From assembly GCA_029557965.1 (NCBI GenBank), contig JAKQIM010000064.1, forward strand, positions 1 to 37,163: DNA of 37,163 bases, given 5' to 3'. The notes below the pieces were generated by a model that did no database searches, was not told the origin of the DNA, and saw only the letters and a program-made list of their open reading frames with translations. This DNA is from Chloroflexota bacterium (GTDB taxonomy: Bacteria > Chloroflexota > Anaerolineae > Anaerolineales > UBA4823). This document shows positions 30,793 to 37,163 of this stretch, piece after piece; position 1 is the first letter of the stretch; the number at the start of each line of letters is the position of its first letter. The position numbers and the translations under genes were made by a program.

Positions 30793-32736
30793 ATGGAAGT
30801 TCTCAAGCTTCTGCTGCTCGGCTCTTTCCAGGTCACCCTGGGCGAACGTGCATTGGACCGCTTTGATACCGACAAAGTGCGCGCCCTGCTCTCATACCTG
30901 GCTGTGGAGGGCAGCCACCTGCAGCGCCGAGAACACCTGGCAGGGCTGTTATGGCCCGAATACACGCAAGAATCAGCCTTGCGCAACCTGCGCCTCACCC
31001 TTTACCGCCTGCGGCAGACCCTGGATAAAGCCGCCAAGCAGGCCCGCTTGAACATTTCTGACTCTCTGCTGGCATTCCCTGACCGGCAAACGGTCCAGTT
31101 CAACCCTGGCGGGTCTGTGTGGGTGGATGTGCTTGAGTTTGAGCGTTTGTGGGACGCCAGCGAAACCCACCCGCACGAATCCCTCATCACCTGCCCCACC
31201 TGCATCGAGCGCCTGCGAAGAGCCGTCTCTTTCTACCGCGGCGACTTTATGGAAGGCTTTTCGCTCAAAGATTCCTACGGCTTTGACGAATGGGTGCTGC
31301 TGCGCCGAGAACGCCTGCACCGCCAGGCTGTGGATGCCCTGGACTGGCTGGTGGAACACTTCCTGAACCAGGCGGAGGCTGCTTCAGCCGGGGCAGCACG
31401 CCTGGCAGCGCTGGAAAATGGGCGCGCCTATGCCCAGCGTCTTTTGCAACTCGAGCCGTGGAGCGAGTCAGCCCACCGCCAGTTGATGCGGGCGTTAGCG
31501 CTCAACGGGCAAAACCAAGAAGCCCTGTCGCAATACGAGATATGCCGCCGCATCTTGAGCGAAGAATTTGGCGTTGAGCCCGATGAGGCCACCCAACAGC
31601 TTTACCAACAGGTGCGCCAGCGCAAGATCGGGCGGGTGGTCGAGCCGCCCACCACCCCGCTGCCAGCCCAGAAAACACCCCACAACCTGCCGCCCCAATT
31701 GACGCCTCTGATCGGGCGCGAGGCCCAATTGACCCGCCTGAACAACCTGATGTTCTCTTACCGCTGGGTGACTTTGGTGGGCGAAGGCGGCGTGGGGAAA
31801 ACTCGCCTGGCGCTGGCGGCAGCCGCGGCCGTCCTCCAACACTTCCCCGATGGGGCCTGGCTGGTTGACCTGGCTGAGATCGGCTCAGAGGCCATGATCG
31901 AGGCTAACCCCGAGATCGTGCGCCCCCTGCTGGCCCAGGCCATCGCCAGGGTGCTCGGTATCCCGCTGCATGCAGAAGAGGTGCCTCAAAAGCAGATCCT
32001 CAAGGCGCTGCGAGAAAAGCAGCTCATGCTGATCCTCGACAGCTTCGAGCACCTCTCTGCTGCCGCCGAGTTCATCCTCGATATTGTCACCAACGCCCCG
32101 GGGGTGACCGTGCTGGTCACAACGCGCCACTTCTTCTATTTCCAGGCCGGCTACATGATGCGCGTGGACGGCCTGCCGGTGCCAGATGACCCGGCGGATC
32201 CCCAGGCCGAGCAGTACGGCAGTGTACGCCTGTTCATCGAGCGGGTCGATCGCCTGTCGGGCAGCTTTGACCTGTCGCCCGATGCACTGCGCCACATTGT
32301 CCAGATCTGCCGCCTGGTAGAAGGCAGCCCCCTGGCGATTGAGCTGGCGGCACCCTGGGCAGCGCGCATGCCCCTGGATATGCTGGCAGACGCCATCCAG
32401 AATGACCTGCTCTTCCTGGCTGCCAAAATGACCGGCATCCTCGAACGCCACCGCAGCATGCGGGCAGTGATCGACAGCTCGTGGCGTCTGCTGACGCCAC
32501 AAGAACAGACCGCACTCGAGCACTGCACCGCCTTCAGAGGTGATTTTGGCGTCAGCGAGGCGGTCAACACCGGCGTCTCGCCAAGCGAACTAGAGGCCCT
32601 GGTGGATAAATCGCTGCTCATACGCCTGGCCCCCGGGCGCTACCGCATGCACGAGACCCTGCGCCAGTTTGTGGCCGAAAAGGTTGAAGAGATCAAGAAT
32701 CAACCGCCGCAGGGTAGACTCTCAAAACCATCGTAA
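30793..32736 (+). CDS. SARP/BTAD-type regulator with NB-ARC-like NTPase, lacking a TPR tail
   Basis: The protein has 647 residues from ATG 30793 (649 from ATG 30787). It opens with a winged-helix OmpR-like DNA-binding domain (about 1-95; LKLLLLGSFQVTLGERALDR), then the bacterial transcriptional activator domain of TPR-like helices (about 100-250; WSESAHRQLMRALALNGQNQ). A linker leads to an NTPase with Walker A GEGGVGKTR (Lys336), Walker B LMLILDSFEHL (Asp416), a VLVTTRH sensor strand and the GxP-type EGSPLAIELAAPWAARMP. It stops soon after the winged-helix motif YRMHETLRQFVAEKVEE, where related proteins continue with several hundred residues of TPR repeats. The protein is either a natural short form or a truncated one. 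It is divergent from the kinase and caspase cluster. Confidence 0.88.
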   Translation: MEVLKLLLLGSFQVTLGERALDRFDTDKVRALLSYLAVEGSHLQRREHLAGLLWPEYTQESALRNLRLTLYRLRQTLDKAAKQARLNISDSLLAFPDRQTVQFNPGGSVWVDVLEFERLWDASETHPHESLITCPTCIERLRRAVSFYRGDFMEGFSLKDSYGFDEWVLLRRERLHRQAVDALDWLVEHFLNQAEAASAGAARLAALENGRAYAQRLLQLEPWSESAHRQLMRALALNGQNQEALSQYEICRRILSEEFGVEPDEATQQLYQQVRQRKIGRVVEPPTTPLPAQKTPHNLPPQLTPLIGREAQLTRLNNLMFSYRWVTLVGEGGVGKTRLALAAAAAVLQHFPDGAWLVDLAEIGSEAMIEANPEIVRPLLAQAIARVLGIPLHAEEVPQKQILKALREKQLMLILDSFEHLSAAAEFILDIVTNAPGVTVLVTTRHFFYFQAGYMMRVDGLPVPDDPADPQAEQYGSVRLFIERVDRLSGSFDLSPDALRHIVQICRLVEGSPLAIELAAPWAARMPLDMLADAIQNDLLFLAAKMTGILERHRSMRAVIDSSWRLLTPQEQTALEHCTAFRGDFGVSEAVNTGVSPSELEALVDKSLLIRLAPGRYRMHETLRQFVAEKVEEIKNQPPQGRLSKPS

Positions 32737-32761
32737 CGATTTAAGTCGTTGTTGAAATAGG

Positions 32762-32767
32762 TATCAT
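32762..32767 (+). promoter_or_regulatory. -10-like box before the 32774 gene
   Basis: TATCAT ends 6 nt before ATG 32774, and no ribosome-binding site lies between them. A small inverted repeat (AACGA, 32735-32739; TCGTT, 32746-32750) overlaps the end of the upstream gene and the expected -35 area. A leaderless transcript is possible, but the box matches consensus at five of six positions without a good -35. Confidence 0.3.
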
Positions 32768-32773
32768 CGCCTG

Positions 32774-33487
32774 ATGGAAACCAATTGGCAAGATTTAGTG
32801 ATCCAGGTAATGATCGCTGCTGCTCTCGGGATTGGCGCACTGATCCTTGGCATTTTGGGCTTCAAGCACATCATACGTTTTTTCTCCCCCAAAGATCCAG
32901 GAGATGCCAGGCAAAGGTTTAAGGATAATGCGCTAGGCGTTGTCTTGATTACATTGGCGATTGTCTTAATACTGGCGATCGTTTTCTTGTTCATGGTAGA
33001 AAAAATAACCTGGGAGATTTTACCCTTATCGCTACTGGGATTGCTGTGCCTGGTTCCTGCCATTCCAATCAGCATCTTGGGGGCTTATTGGCAAGATTTT
33101 ATTATGAATACAACCTTTGGCAGGCTTGTGCCTGTACCCAGAGGGCAATACGGCCAGGTTCAATCCTATCCGATCAGCCAGTCTGCACCAGCGGCAACCA
33201 AAATCACCGTTCCCCGCACAGCACTCATCCTTGGTGCGTCAGCAGGTGCACTGACCTGCCTGGGTGCTTATTTTCTCCTGGCCGTGATTGGCGTGGCAAT
33301 CCCTGACGAGTATCTTACCTTTAACTTGGATTTTCAGGGCTGGGATATCAGCGCGGTGGGAGGCGTCTTGTTAAGGCTCTGCCTGGCCGGACCACTGGGT
33401 CTGGGAATATTTTTCATCATCATTACCGTGGCCCTGGCACACAAGATTCAACGCATACGCGATAGGCAAGCCATCTATGACGAATAA
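32774..33487 (+). CDS. Hypothetical membrane protein, 237 residues
   Basis: The protein has about five hydrophobic helices: near residues 10-32, 57-78, 83-105, 150-175 and 190-222. There is a polar loop (about 107-148) with VPVPRGQYGQVQSYPISQS between the third and fourth helices. The C-terminus is basic and charged (AHKIQRIRDRQAIYDE). I recognise no family. Base use here is less GC-rich than in the neighbours, judged by the many A/T-ending codons, so it may be a later arrival. The gene overlaps the DinB-like gene by 11 bp. Confidence 0.75.
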   Translation: METNWQDLVIQVMIAAALGIGALILGILGFKHIIRFFSPKDPGDARQRFKDNALGVVLITLAIVLILAIVFLFMVEKITWEILPLSLLGLLCLVPAIPISILGAYWQDFIMNTTFGRLVPVPRGQYGQVQSYPISQSAPAATKITVPRTALILGASAGALTCLGAYFLLAVIGVAIPDEYLTFNLDFQGWDISAVGGVLLRLCLAGPLGLGIFFIIITVALAHKIQRIRDRQAIYDE

Positions 33488-34160
33488 GACTTCTGATTAC
33501 CGCAAGCTCTGTCTCAGCCAGCAAAGTGAGCTGCGCCGCCTGTTAGAAGCCCCGGCGCAGTTTGAGGCGGGCATGCAGTTATTCTTCAAACAGCACGCCA
33601 TGCTGCACTCGGCCAAGGTCTCCAAAACGCCCGGCTGGTCGTATGAAGATGACATCCTGGATGATATGAGCGAAGCGCAGGTACGGCGCATTCCGCCCGG
33701 CTGCGAACACTCGGTGGCCTGGCTGATCTGGCACAGCGCCCGCTGCGAGGATATCACGCTGAACCGGTTGGTGGCTGGCAGCCCGCAGGTGCTGTTGGAG
33801 CAAGACTGGTTGGAGCGCATGCAGGTGCCCAACCGCGATACCGGCAATGCCATGAGCGCAGACGAGATCACCCGCTTCAGTGCGGCCATCGACATCCCCG
33901 CCCTGCGCGGTTACCGTGCCGCGGTGGGTCGCCGCACGCGCCAGGTCGTGCGCGCCCTACAGCCCTGCGATCTAAAACAGCCCGTTTCAGCGGCTCGTTT
34001 GCAGCAGGCCCTGGATGAGGGGGCCGTGCTGCCCGCCGCCCACGAGATTTCAGATTATTGGGGCAGCCGGAATATGGTTGGCCTGCTGTTGATGCCTGCC
34101 ACGCGCCACAACCTGGTGCATCTGAATGAGGCGCTAACGATCAAGCAGAAACGCGCCTAG
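33477..34160 (+). CDS. DinB-superfamily protein
   Basis: The protein has 227 residues and is all-helical. It has the DinB layout: an early His (LFFKQHAMLHSAKV), then HSVAWLIWHSARCEDITLNR with the metal-ligand-type histidine, and a late His pair in ATRHNLVHLNEAL. Together these could form the usual three-His metal site. Members include metal-dependent thiol transferases (bacillithiol or mycothiol S-transferase types) and many proteins of unknown function. No signal peptide is present. ATG 33477 lies inside the end of the membrane-protein gene (11-bp overlap). The SUI1-like gene follows 10 bp downstream. Confidence 0.82.
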   Translation: MTNKTSDYRKLCLSQQSELRRLLEAPAQFEAGMQLFFKQHAMLHSAKVSKTPGWSYEDDILDDMSEAQVRRIPPGCEHSVAWLIWHSARCEDITLNRLVAGSPQVLLEQDWLERMQVPNRDTGNAMSADEITRFSAAIDIPALRGYRAAVGRRTRQVVRALQPCDLKQPVSAARLQQALDEGAVLPAAHEISDYWGSRNMVGLLLMPATRHNLVHLNEALTIKQKRA

Positions 34161-34170
34161 GAGCCTTTGC

Positions 34171-34515
34171 ATGCCGCGCCCAGAAAACCCCACCGTCTAC
34201 TCTACCGAGCAGGGCGACCTGCGTAAGCAAACCAGCAAGCCACAGCGCCCTGGCGCTGTCTCTTTACCACCCCAACAGCAGACGATTTACCTGCACCGCG
34301 AATCAAAAGGGCGCGGCGGCAAGACGGTCACCCTGGTCAAGAATTTGAAGCTCAACGAGGCTGATCTAAAAGCCCTGGCGAAAACACTTAAAACAGCCTG
34401 TGGGACGGGCGGCACGATCAAAGACGGCGTGATCGAGATGCAAGGCGACCTGCGCCAGAAGATCGCCGCGGTGCTGCAGGCGCAGGGCTTTCACACCAAG
34501 ATCGCCGGGGGATGA
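34171..34515 (+). CDS. SUI1/eIF1-like translation factor (YciH family)
   Basis: The protein has 114 residues. A short basic N-terminal tail (about 1-30) precedes an eIF1-type alpha-beta domain with YLHRESKGRGGKTVTLVKNL, LKALAKTLKTACGTGGTIKD and VIEMQGDLRQKIAAVLQAQGF. The basic loop KGRGGK is the ribosome-binding signature of the family, and the spacing matches bacterial YciH. It probably acts on initiation fidelity or under stress. AGGAG lies before ATG 34171. The following gene lies 41 bp downstream. Confidence 0.9.
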   Translation: MPRPENPTVYSTEQGDLRKQTSKPQRPGAVSLPPQQQTIYLHRESKGRGGKTVTLVKNLKLNEADLKALAKTLKTACGTGGTIKDGVIEMQGDLRQKIAAVLQAQGFHTKIAGG

Positions 34516-34556
34516 CTGGCCAAAATCAGATACGATGGTCATGGAGGGAAATGCCG

Positions 34557-35021
34557 ATGAGCGAACAGCACACGTTTCAAGCTGTGATCGAAGCCGAGGG
34601 CAGCGGAGGGGCTTATATCACCATCCCCTTTGATGTCGAGCAAGTTTTTGGCAAGAAGCGCGTCAAGGTCAAAGCCACCATTGACGGCGAGCCATACCGG
34701 GGCTCGCTGGTGCGCATGGGCGGCGATTGCCACCGCATGGGGATACTCAAAGAGATCCGCATCAAGCTTGGCAAGGGCTTTGGCGAACTGGTCAGCGTGA
34801 CCCTGGAAGAAGACACTGAGCCGCGCCTTGTGGTCCCGCCAGCAGATCTGCTGGCCGCGTTGGAGGACCATCCCGAAGCCAAAGCCTTCTTTGAACAACT
34901 TTCTTACACCCACCAAAAAGAATATGTCCAATGGATCGAGGAAACGAAACGCCAGGAAACCCGCCAGGCGCGCATTGCCCGCAGCATTGAAATGCTCCAA
35001 CAAGGGAAGAAAACGCGCTAA
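34557..35021 (+). CDS. YdeI/OmpD-associated family protein with DUF1905
   Basis: The protein has 154 residues. DUF1905 forms the N-terminal beta barrel (about 8-95; YITIPFDVEQVFGKKRVKVK, then DGEPYRGSLVRMGGDCHRMG and GKGFGELVSVTLEED). The YdeI-type helical tail has PEAKAFFEQLSYTHQKEYVQ and the hallmark WIEETKRQETRQARIARSIE. The start was set at ATG 34557, 8 nt after GGAGGG (34543-34548); an ATG at 34551 is too close to it and one at 34512 lacks a ribosome-binding site. The biochemical role of the family is unknown. Confidence 0.88.
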   Translation: MSEQHTFQAVIEAEGSGGAYITIPFDVEQVFGKKRVKVKATIDGEPYRGSLVRMGGDCHRMGILKEIRIKLGKGFGELVSVTLEEDTEPRLVVPPADLLAALEDHPEAKAFFEQLSYTHQKEYVQWIEETKRQETRQARIARSIEMLQQGKKTR

Positions 35022-35041
35022 CTACAAGAGGCGGTGCTTTT

Positions 35042-35755
35042 ATGGGAATGGCTGTGATCAATGCAACCGATAAAGCAGGAAAAACTTATTGCCCCATTTT
35101 TAGGGTGGTGATGGCAAGCTGCGGGCTGTTCGTAGTGCTCACGCTGATCGCCATGTTATTCTATCCGGGCGGCACGCCCAATGATCCCAATACCACTGGC
35201 TACTCTTTCACCGAAAATTTTTTCAGTGATTTGGGCCGCACCCAGGCGCGCCAGGGCGCGCCCAACACAGTCTCGGCAGTGCTGTTCTTCATCGCCCTGG
35301 CGGCTTCTGGCAGCAGCCTGGTATTGTTCTTTGCCGCCATGCCACACTTTTTCTGGCAAACCCGGCTGGGGCGCATCTTAAGCCTGCTCGGCTCAGTGCT
35401 GGGCATGGCAGCCGGGATAAGCTTTGTGGGCGTGGCCTTTACCCCAGCCAACCTGTTCAGAGGCCTGCACGGCCAGTTTGTGCTGTGGGCTTTTCGCTTA
35501 TTTCCTTTGGCAGCCTTGTGTTACCTGCCCGCCATGTTCAGGCAGCGCAGCTACCCACGCCGCTATGCCTGGGCCTGGGTGGCTTTCTTCGCCCTGCTGG
35601 CGGGCTACTACCTGCTGATCACCCGCGGCCCCGATTTCTCCACCCCGCAGGGGGTTATCATCCAGATCATCGGGCAGAAGGCGATCGTATATGTTTCGAT
35701 CTTCAGCATCTTCTACCAGGCCTGGGGAGCATACAAACAAAGTATGCTACAATAA
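35042..35755 (+). CDS. DUF998-like integral membrane protein
   Basis: The protein has 237 residues with about six hydrophobic helices, near residues 22-42, 78-102, 112-138, 146-165, 178-197 and 210-232. The first extracytoplasmic loop has YPGGTPNDPNTTGYSFTENF followed by FSDLGRTQ, a pattern I associate with DUF998-type membrane proteins. No catalytic residues are evident. It starts 20 bp after the YdeI-like gene with an AGAGGCGG-like ribosome-binding site. Its last codons contain the -10-like box for the NUDIX gene. Confidence 0.7.
   Translation: MGMAVINATDKAGKTYCPIFRVVMASCGLFVVLTLIAMLFYPGGTPNDPNTTGYSFTENFFSDLGRTQARQGAPNTVSAVLFFIALAASGSSLVLFFAAMPHFFWQTRLGRILSLLGSVLGMAAGISFVGVAFTPANLFRGLHGQFVLWAFRLFPLAALCYLPAMFRQRSYPRRYAWAWVAFFALLAGYYLLITRGPDFSTPQGVIIQIIGQKAIVYVSIFSIFYQAWGAYKQSMLQ
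35743..35753 (+). promoter_or_regulatory. Extended -10 element before the NUDIX gene, leaderless layout
   Basis: TATGCTACAAT is identical to the string at 15101-15111. The TACAAT part ends 6 nt before ATG 35760, and no Shine-Dalgarno is present. The box overlaps the last codons and stop of the upstream gene, so reinitiation is an alternative to a leaderless transcript. Confidence 0.4.
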
Positions 35756-35759
35756 ACAC

Positions 35760-36404
35760 ATGACCTCTGCCACGCCTACCCTTGAGAAGGTCACGGCCCT
35801 GATCACCCGCAAAACCGACAGCGGGTATGAGTTGCTGCTCTTCGAGCACCCCACTTCTGGCATCCAGATCCCGGCAGGCACGGTAGAACCAGGCGAGAAG
35901 GCCGAGCACGCTGTGCTGCGCGAGGCCGCCGAAGAGACCGGGCTGGGAGACCTGATCATTTTGGCAGACCTGGGCAGCCAGGACGAGCCGCCGCCAGCGG
36001 GGCACCTGATGGTGTTGATCCCCACGCCGGTCTATGCCCGGCCCGACCCCAACAGCTTCGATTGGGCCCGCTTCCGCAGCGGCACCACCGTGCGCTTCAT
36101 TCGCCGCGAGGGCAAGTTCTGCCAGGTAACCTACGAAGAAACTGACCGCTGGCCCGATCCCCAATATACCACCTACCAGATCACGGGCTGGGTGCCGACG
36201 AAAGTACTGACGCCCCAGTGCATGCGTCATTTCTTCCACATTACCCATGCCGGAGAAACCCGCGAACGCTGGACGGTAAAGGCCGATAACCATATCTTTA
36301 AATTTTTCTGGGCGCCACTGGCAAACCTGCCTGCGATCGTTTCTCCCCAAGATACCTGGCCGGAATGGCTAAAAAAGGCCAACCTGGAGCAGGCCCATCG
36401 ATGA
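35760..36404 (+). CDS. NUDIX hydrolase
   Basis: The protein has 214 residues. The Nudix box GTVEPGEKAEHAVLREAAEE, ending TGL, is complete (G-x5-E-x7-R-E-x2-E-E-x-G) near residues 39-61, so it should cleave a nucleoside-diphosphate-linked compound with Mg2+. The C-terminal ~90 residues (FHITHAGETRERWTVKADNH) form an unassigned extension. ATG 35760 is 4 bp after the upstream stop; the longer frame from 35691 overlaps the membrane-protein gene and was rejected. The substrate is unknown. The stop overlaps the next start by 4 bp (ATGA). Confidence 0.9.
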   Translation: MTSATPTLEKVTALITRKTDSGYELLLFEHPTSGIQIPAGTVEPGEKAEHAVLREAAEETGLGDLIILADLGSQDEPPPAGHLMVLIPTPVYARPDPNSFDWARFRSGTTVRFIRREGKFCQVTYEETDRWPDPQYTTYQITGWVPTKVLTPQCMRHFFHITHAGETRERWTVKADNHIFKFFWAPLANLPAIVSPQDTWPEWLKKANLEQAHR

Positions 36405-36946
36405 AAGCAGACCTGGAGCGTCCATCTTCCCGGCGCCGCCAGCATTATTATTTTGCTCACAAAGCGCTGCCCGGCCTTTTATTCAGCAACCCTGGGCGTT
36501 TTTTCCAAACCCTGGCCCAAGACGGATCGTCTTTTCTGGAGTATGCCTGGCAGCAAAGCGCCGATCCGCAGCGCGGCTCCGGCGTGCCCCAAACACGCTC
36601 CAGCCTGCCGTCAGATGGCCTGGCACTGCACCTGGAACAGCTTGAAGATGGCACCCACCTGGCGTTGATCACCCTGCCCCCGCCGCAAGCCATGACCGAA
36701 GTGTATTTTGCGGCTGCCGTTTATCGCCCAGCCCCCAAACCCCGCCAGGCAGCCTTGCTGCGCTACATCATCCTTGAATACGGCCTAAACTCATTTAACG
36801 AAGACCTGGGCACCGTGCTCGGCGAGTGGGATTCCAGCGCCGCCATCCACCATAATTTGGGCCGCGGGCCTGCCCCAGAGCTGCCGGCTTTTCGCACAAC
36901 TGTGCTGAATTTGATATACAATAATGATAAGGAGACCACATCATGA
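36401..36946 (+). CDS. Hypothetical protein, 181 residues
   Basis: ATG 36401 overlaps the NUDIX stop by 4 bp; an upstream ATG at 36365 would intrude further into that gene. The protein is soluble and begins with a basic tail, then HYYFAHKALPGLLFSNPGRF. A strand-rich middle (ALHLEQLEDGTHLALITLPP, YFAAAVYRP) leads to LLRYIILEYGLNSFNEDLGT and LGEWDSSAAIHHNLGRGP. I recognise no named family. Coupling suggests it is expressed with the NUDIX hydrolase and the next gene. No membrane segment is present. Confidence 0.75.
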   Translation: MKADLERPSSRRRQHYYFAHKALPGLLFSNPGRFFQTLAQDGSSFLEYAWQQSADPQRGSGVPQTRSSLPSDGLALHLEQLEDGTHLALITLPPPQAMTEVYFAAAVYRPAPKPRQAALLRYIILEYGLNSFNEDLGTVLGEWDSSAAIHHNLGRGPAPELPAFRTTVLNLIYNNDKETTS

Positions 36947-37163
36947 TCAATCTATACGACGCCAACAGCAACGCCCGCTTATGCGAGATCACTGAAGACC
37001 AACTCCAATATCTCCAGAAGGAAATGGAAGAAGAATTTTCAGAAGATCAGGATTACGCCATCACCGGCATGCTGCTAGATTATTTCGATGGTCAAAGCAA
37101 AGACCTCTTGCTCATCGACGGCCTGGCTGACCTGTTCAAGCTGCTGCGCCAGGCCCTGGGCGA
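36943..37163 (+). CDS. Hypothetical protein, cut by the window end
   Basis: The first 73 codons are present. ATAAGGAG lies about 8 nt before ATG 36943, inside the preceding gene, and the start overlaps its stop by 4 bp. The visible part begins MINLYDANSNARLCEITEDQ and is acidic (EMEEEFSEDQDYAITGMLLD), ending in a helix LADLFKLLRQALG. Small proteins with this start are familiar from related genomes, but no function is known to me. The natural C-terminus is beyond the window. Confidence 0.75.
   Translation, partial: MINLYDANSNARLCEITEDQLQYLQKEMEEEFSEDQDYAITGMLLDYFDGQSKDLLLIDGLADLFKLLRQALG

Noticed and set aside
1-37163. CRISPR arrays, tRNA or rRNA genes, transposases and prophage genes
   Set aside because: I looked for spaced direct repeats, tRNA-like cloverleafs and transposase or integrase motifs and saw none; a covariance-model search would be decisive.

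Overview
The window looks like chromosome from a member of the Chloroflexota, probably an Anaerolineae-like lineage. This is inferred from gene content, since no rRNA or marker comparison could be run. The DNA is GC-rich by eye and densely coding, with several ATGA-type overlaps between genes. Typical content includes lipoproteins with FecR and beta-propeller domains, a CHASE2-type cyclase, a SARP/BTAD-type NTPase regulator, a caspase-like peptidase and a membrane-anchored NrfHA pair. Position 1 is probably a contig end: a perfect 79-bp inverted repeat sits there and corrupts the end of the first gene.

Layout. 1-1339 (-): secreted or anchored surface protein, 3' end missing, with a candidate 17-residue leader ORF upstream. 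1807-2645 (+): two small genes, the second a GRAM/PH-like protein. 2758-8142 (+): FecR lipoprotein, CHASE2-class III cyclase, FecR lipoprotein; a compact envelope-sensing module in which the flanking lipoproteins are paralogues. 8208-8870: zinc-ribbon DUF3592-like membrane protein. 8953-11013: a solute-binding-fold protein with no signal peptide, then a methyltransferase. 11020-11439 (-): YjbQ family. 11490-13691 (+): orphan hybrid-less histidine kinase, converging on a NYN-LOTUS protein (-). 15137-19928 (+): MEMO-like protein, CNNM/CorC-type CBS protein and PriA. 20026-22146 (+): DUF6159-like membrane protein, phosphoribosyltransferase and Crp/Fnr regulator. A perfect 24-bp-stem bidirectional terminator follows, shared with the convergent nrfHA operon (ammonifying nitrite reductase). 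24075-30661 (-): SDR, a 1133-residue caspase/alpha-beta hydrolase fusion, a protein-kinase-like protein and two small unknown proteins. 30793-32736 (+): a BTAD-NTPase regulator that stops before any TPR sensor region. 32774-37163 (+): membrane protein, DinB-like protein, SUI1/eIF1-like protein, YdeI/DUF1905 protein, membrane protein, NUDIX hydrolase and two unknowns, the last cut by the window end.

How the genes may work together. The best regulatory link is nrfHA: a TGTGA-N6-TCACG palindrome lies at a class II activator distance from a plausible -10 element, and the Crp-family protein encoded convergently has an R-E-x-x-x-R recognition helix of the type that reads TGTGA half-sites. That regulator lacks the cAMP-contacting arginine and the FNR cluster cysteines, so its ligand is unclear and it should not be assumed to be the target of the nearby cyclase. 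The candidate unusual system is the caspase-hydrolase/kinase/small-protein cluster divergent from a truncated BTAD-NTPase. It resembles the signalling and cell-suicide gene sets of multicellular bacteria, but nothing in the sequence proves a defence role. Several genes (11490, 30793, 32774, 35760) have a -10-like box 6-9 nt before the start codon and no Shine-Dalgarno, suggesting leaderless transcripts.
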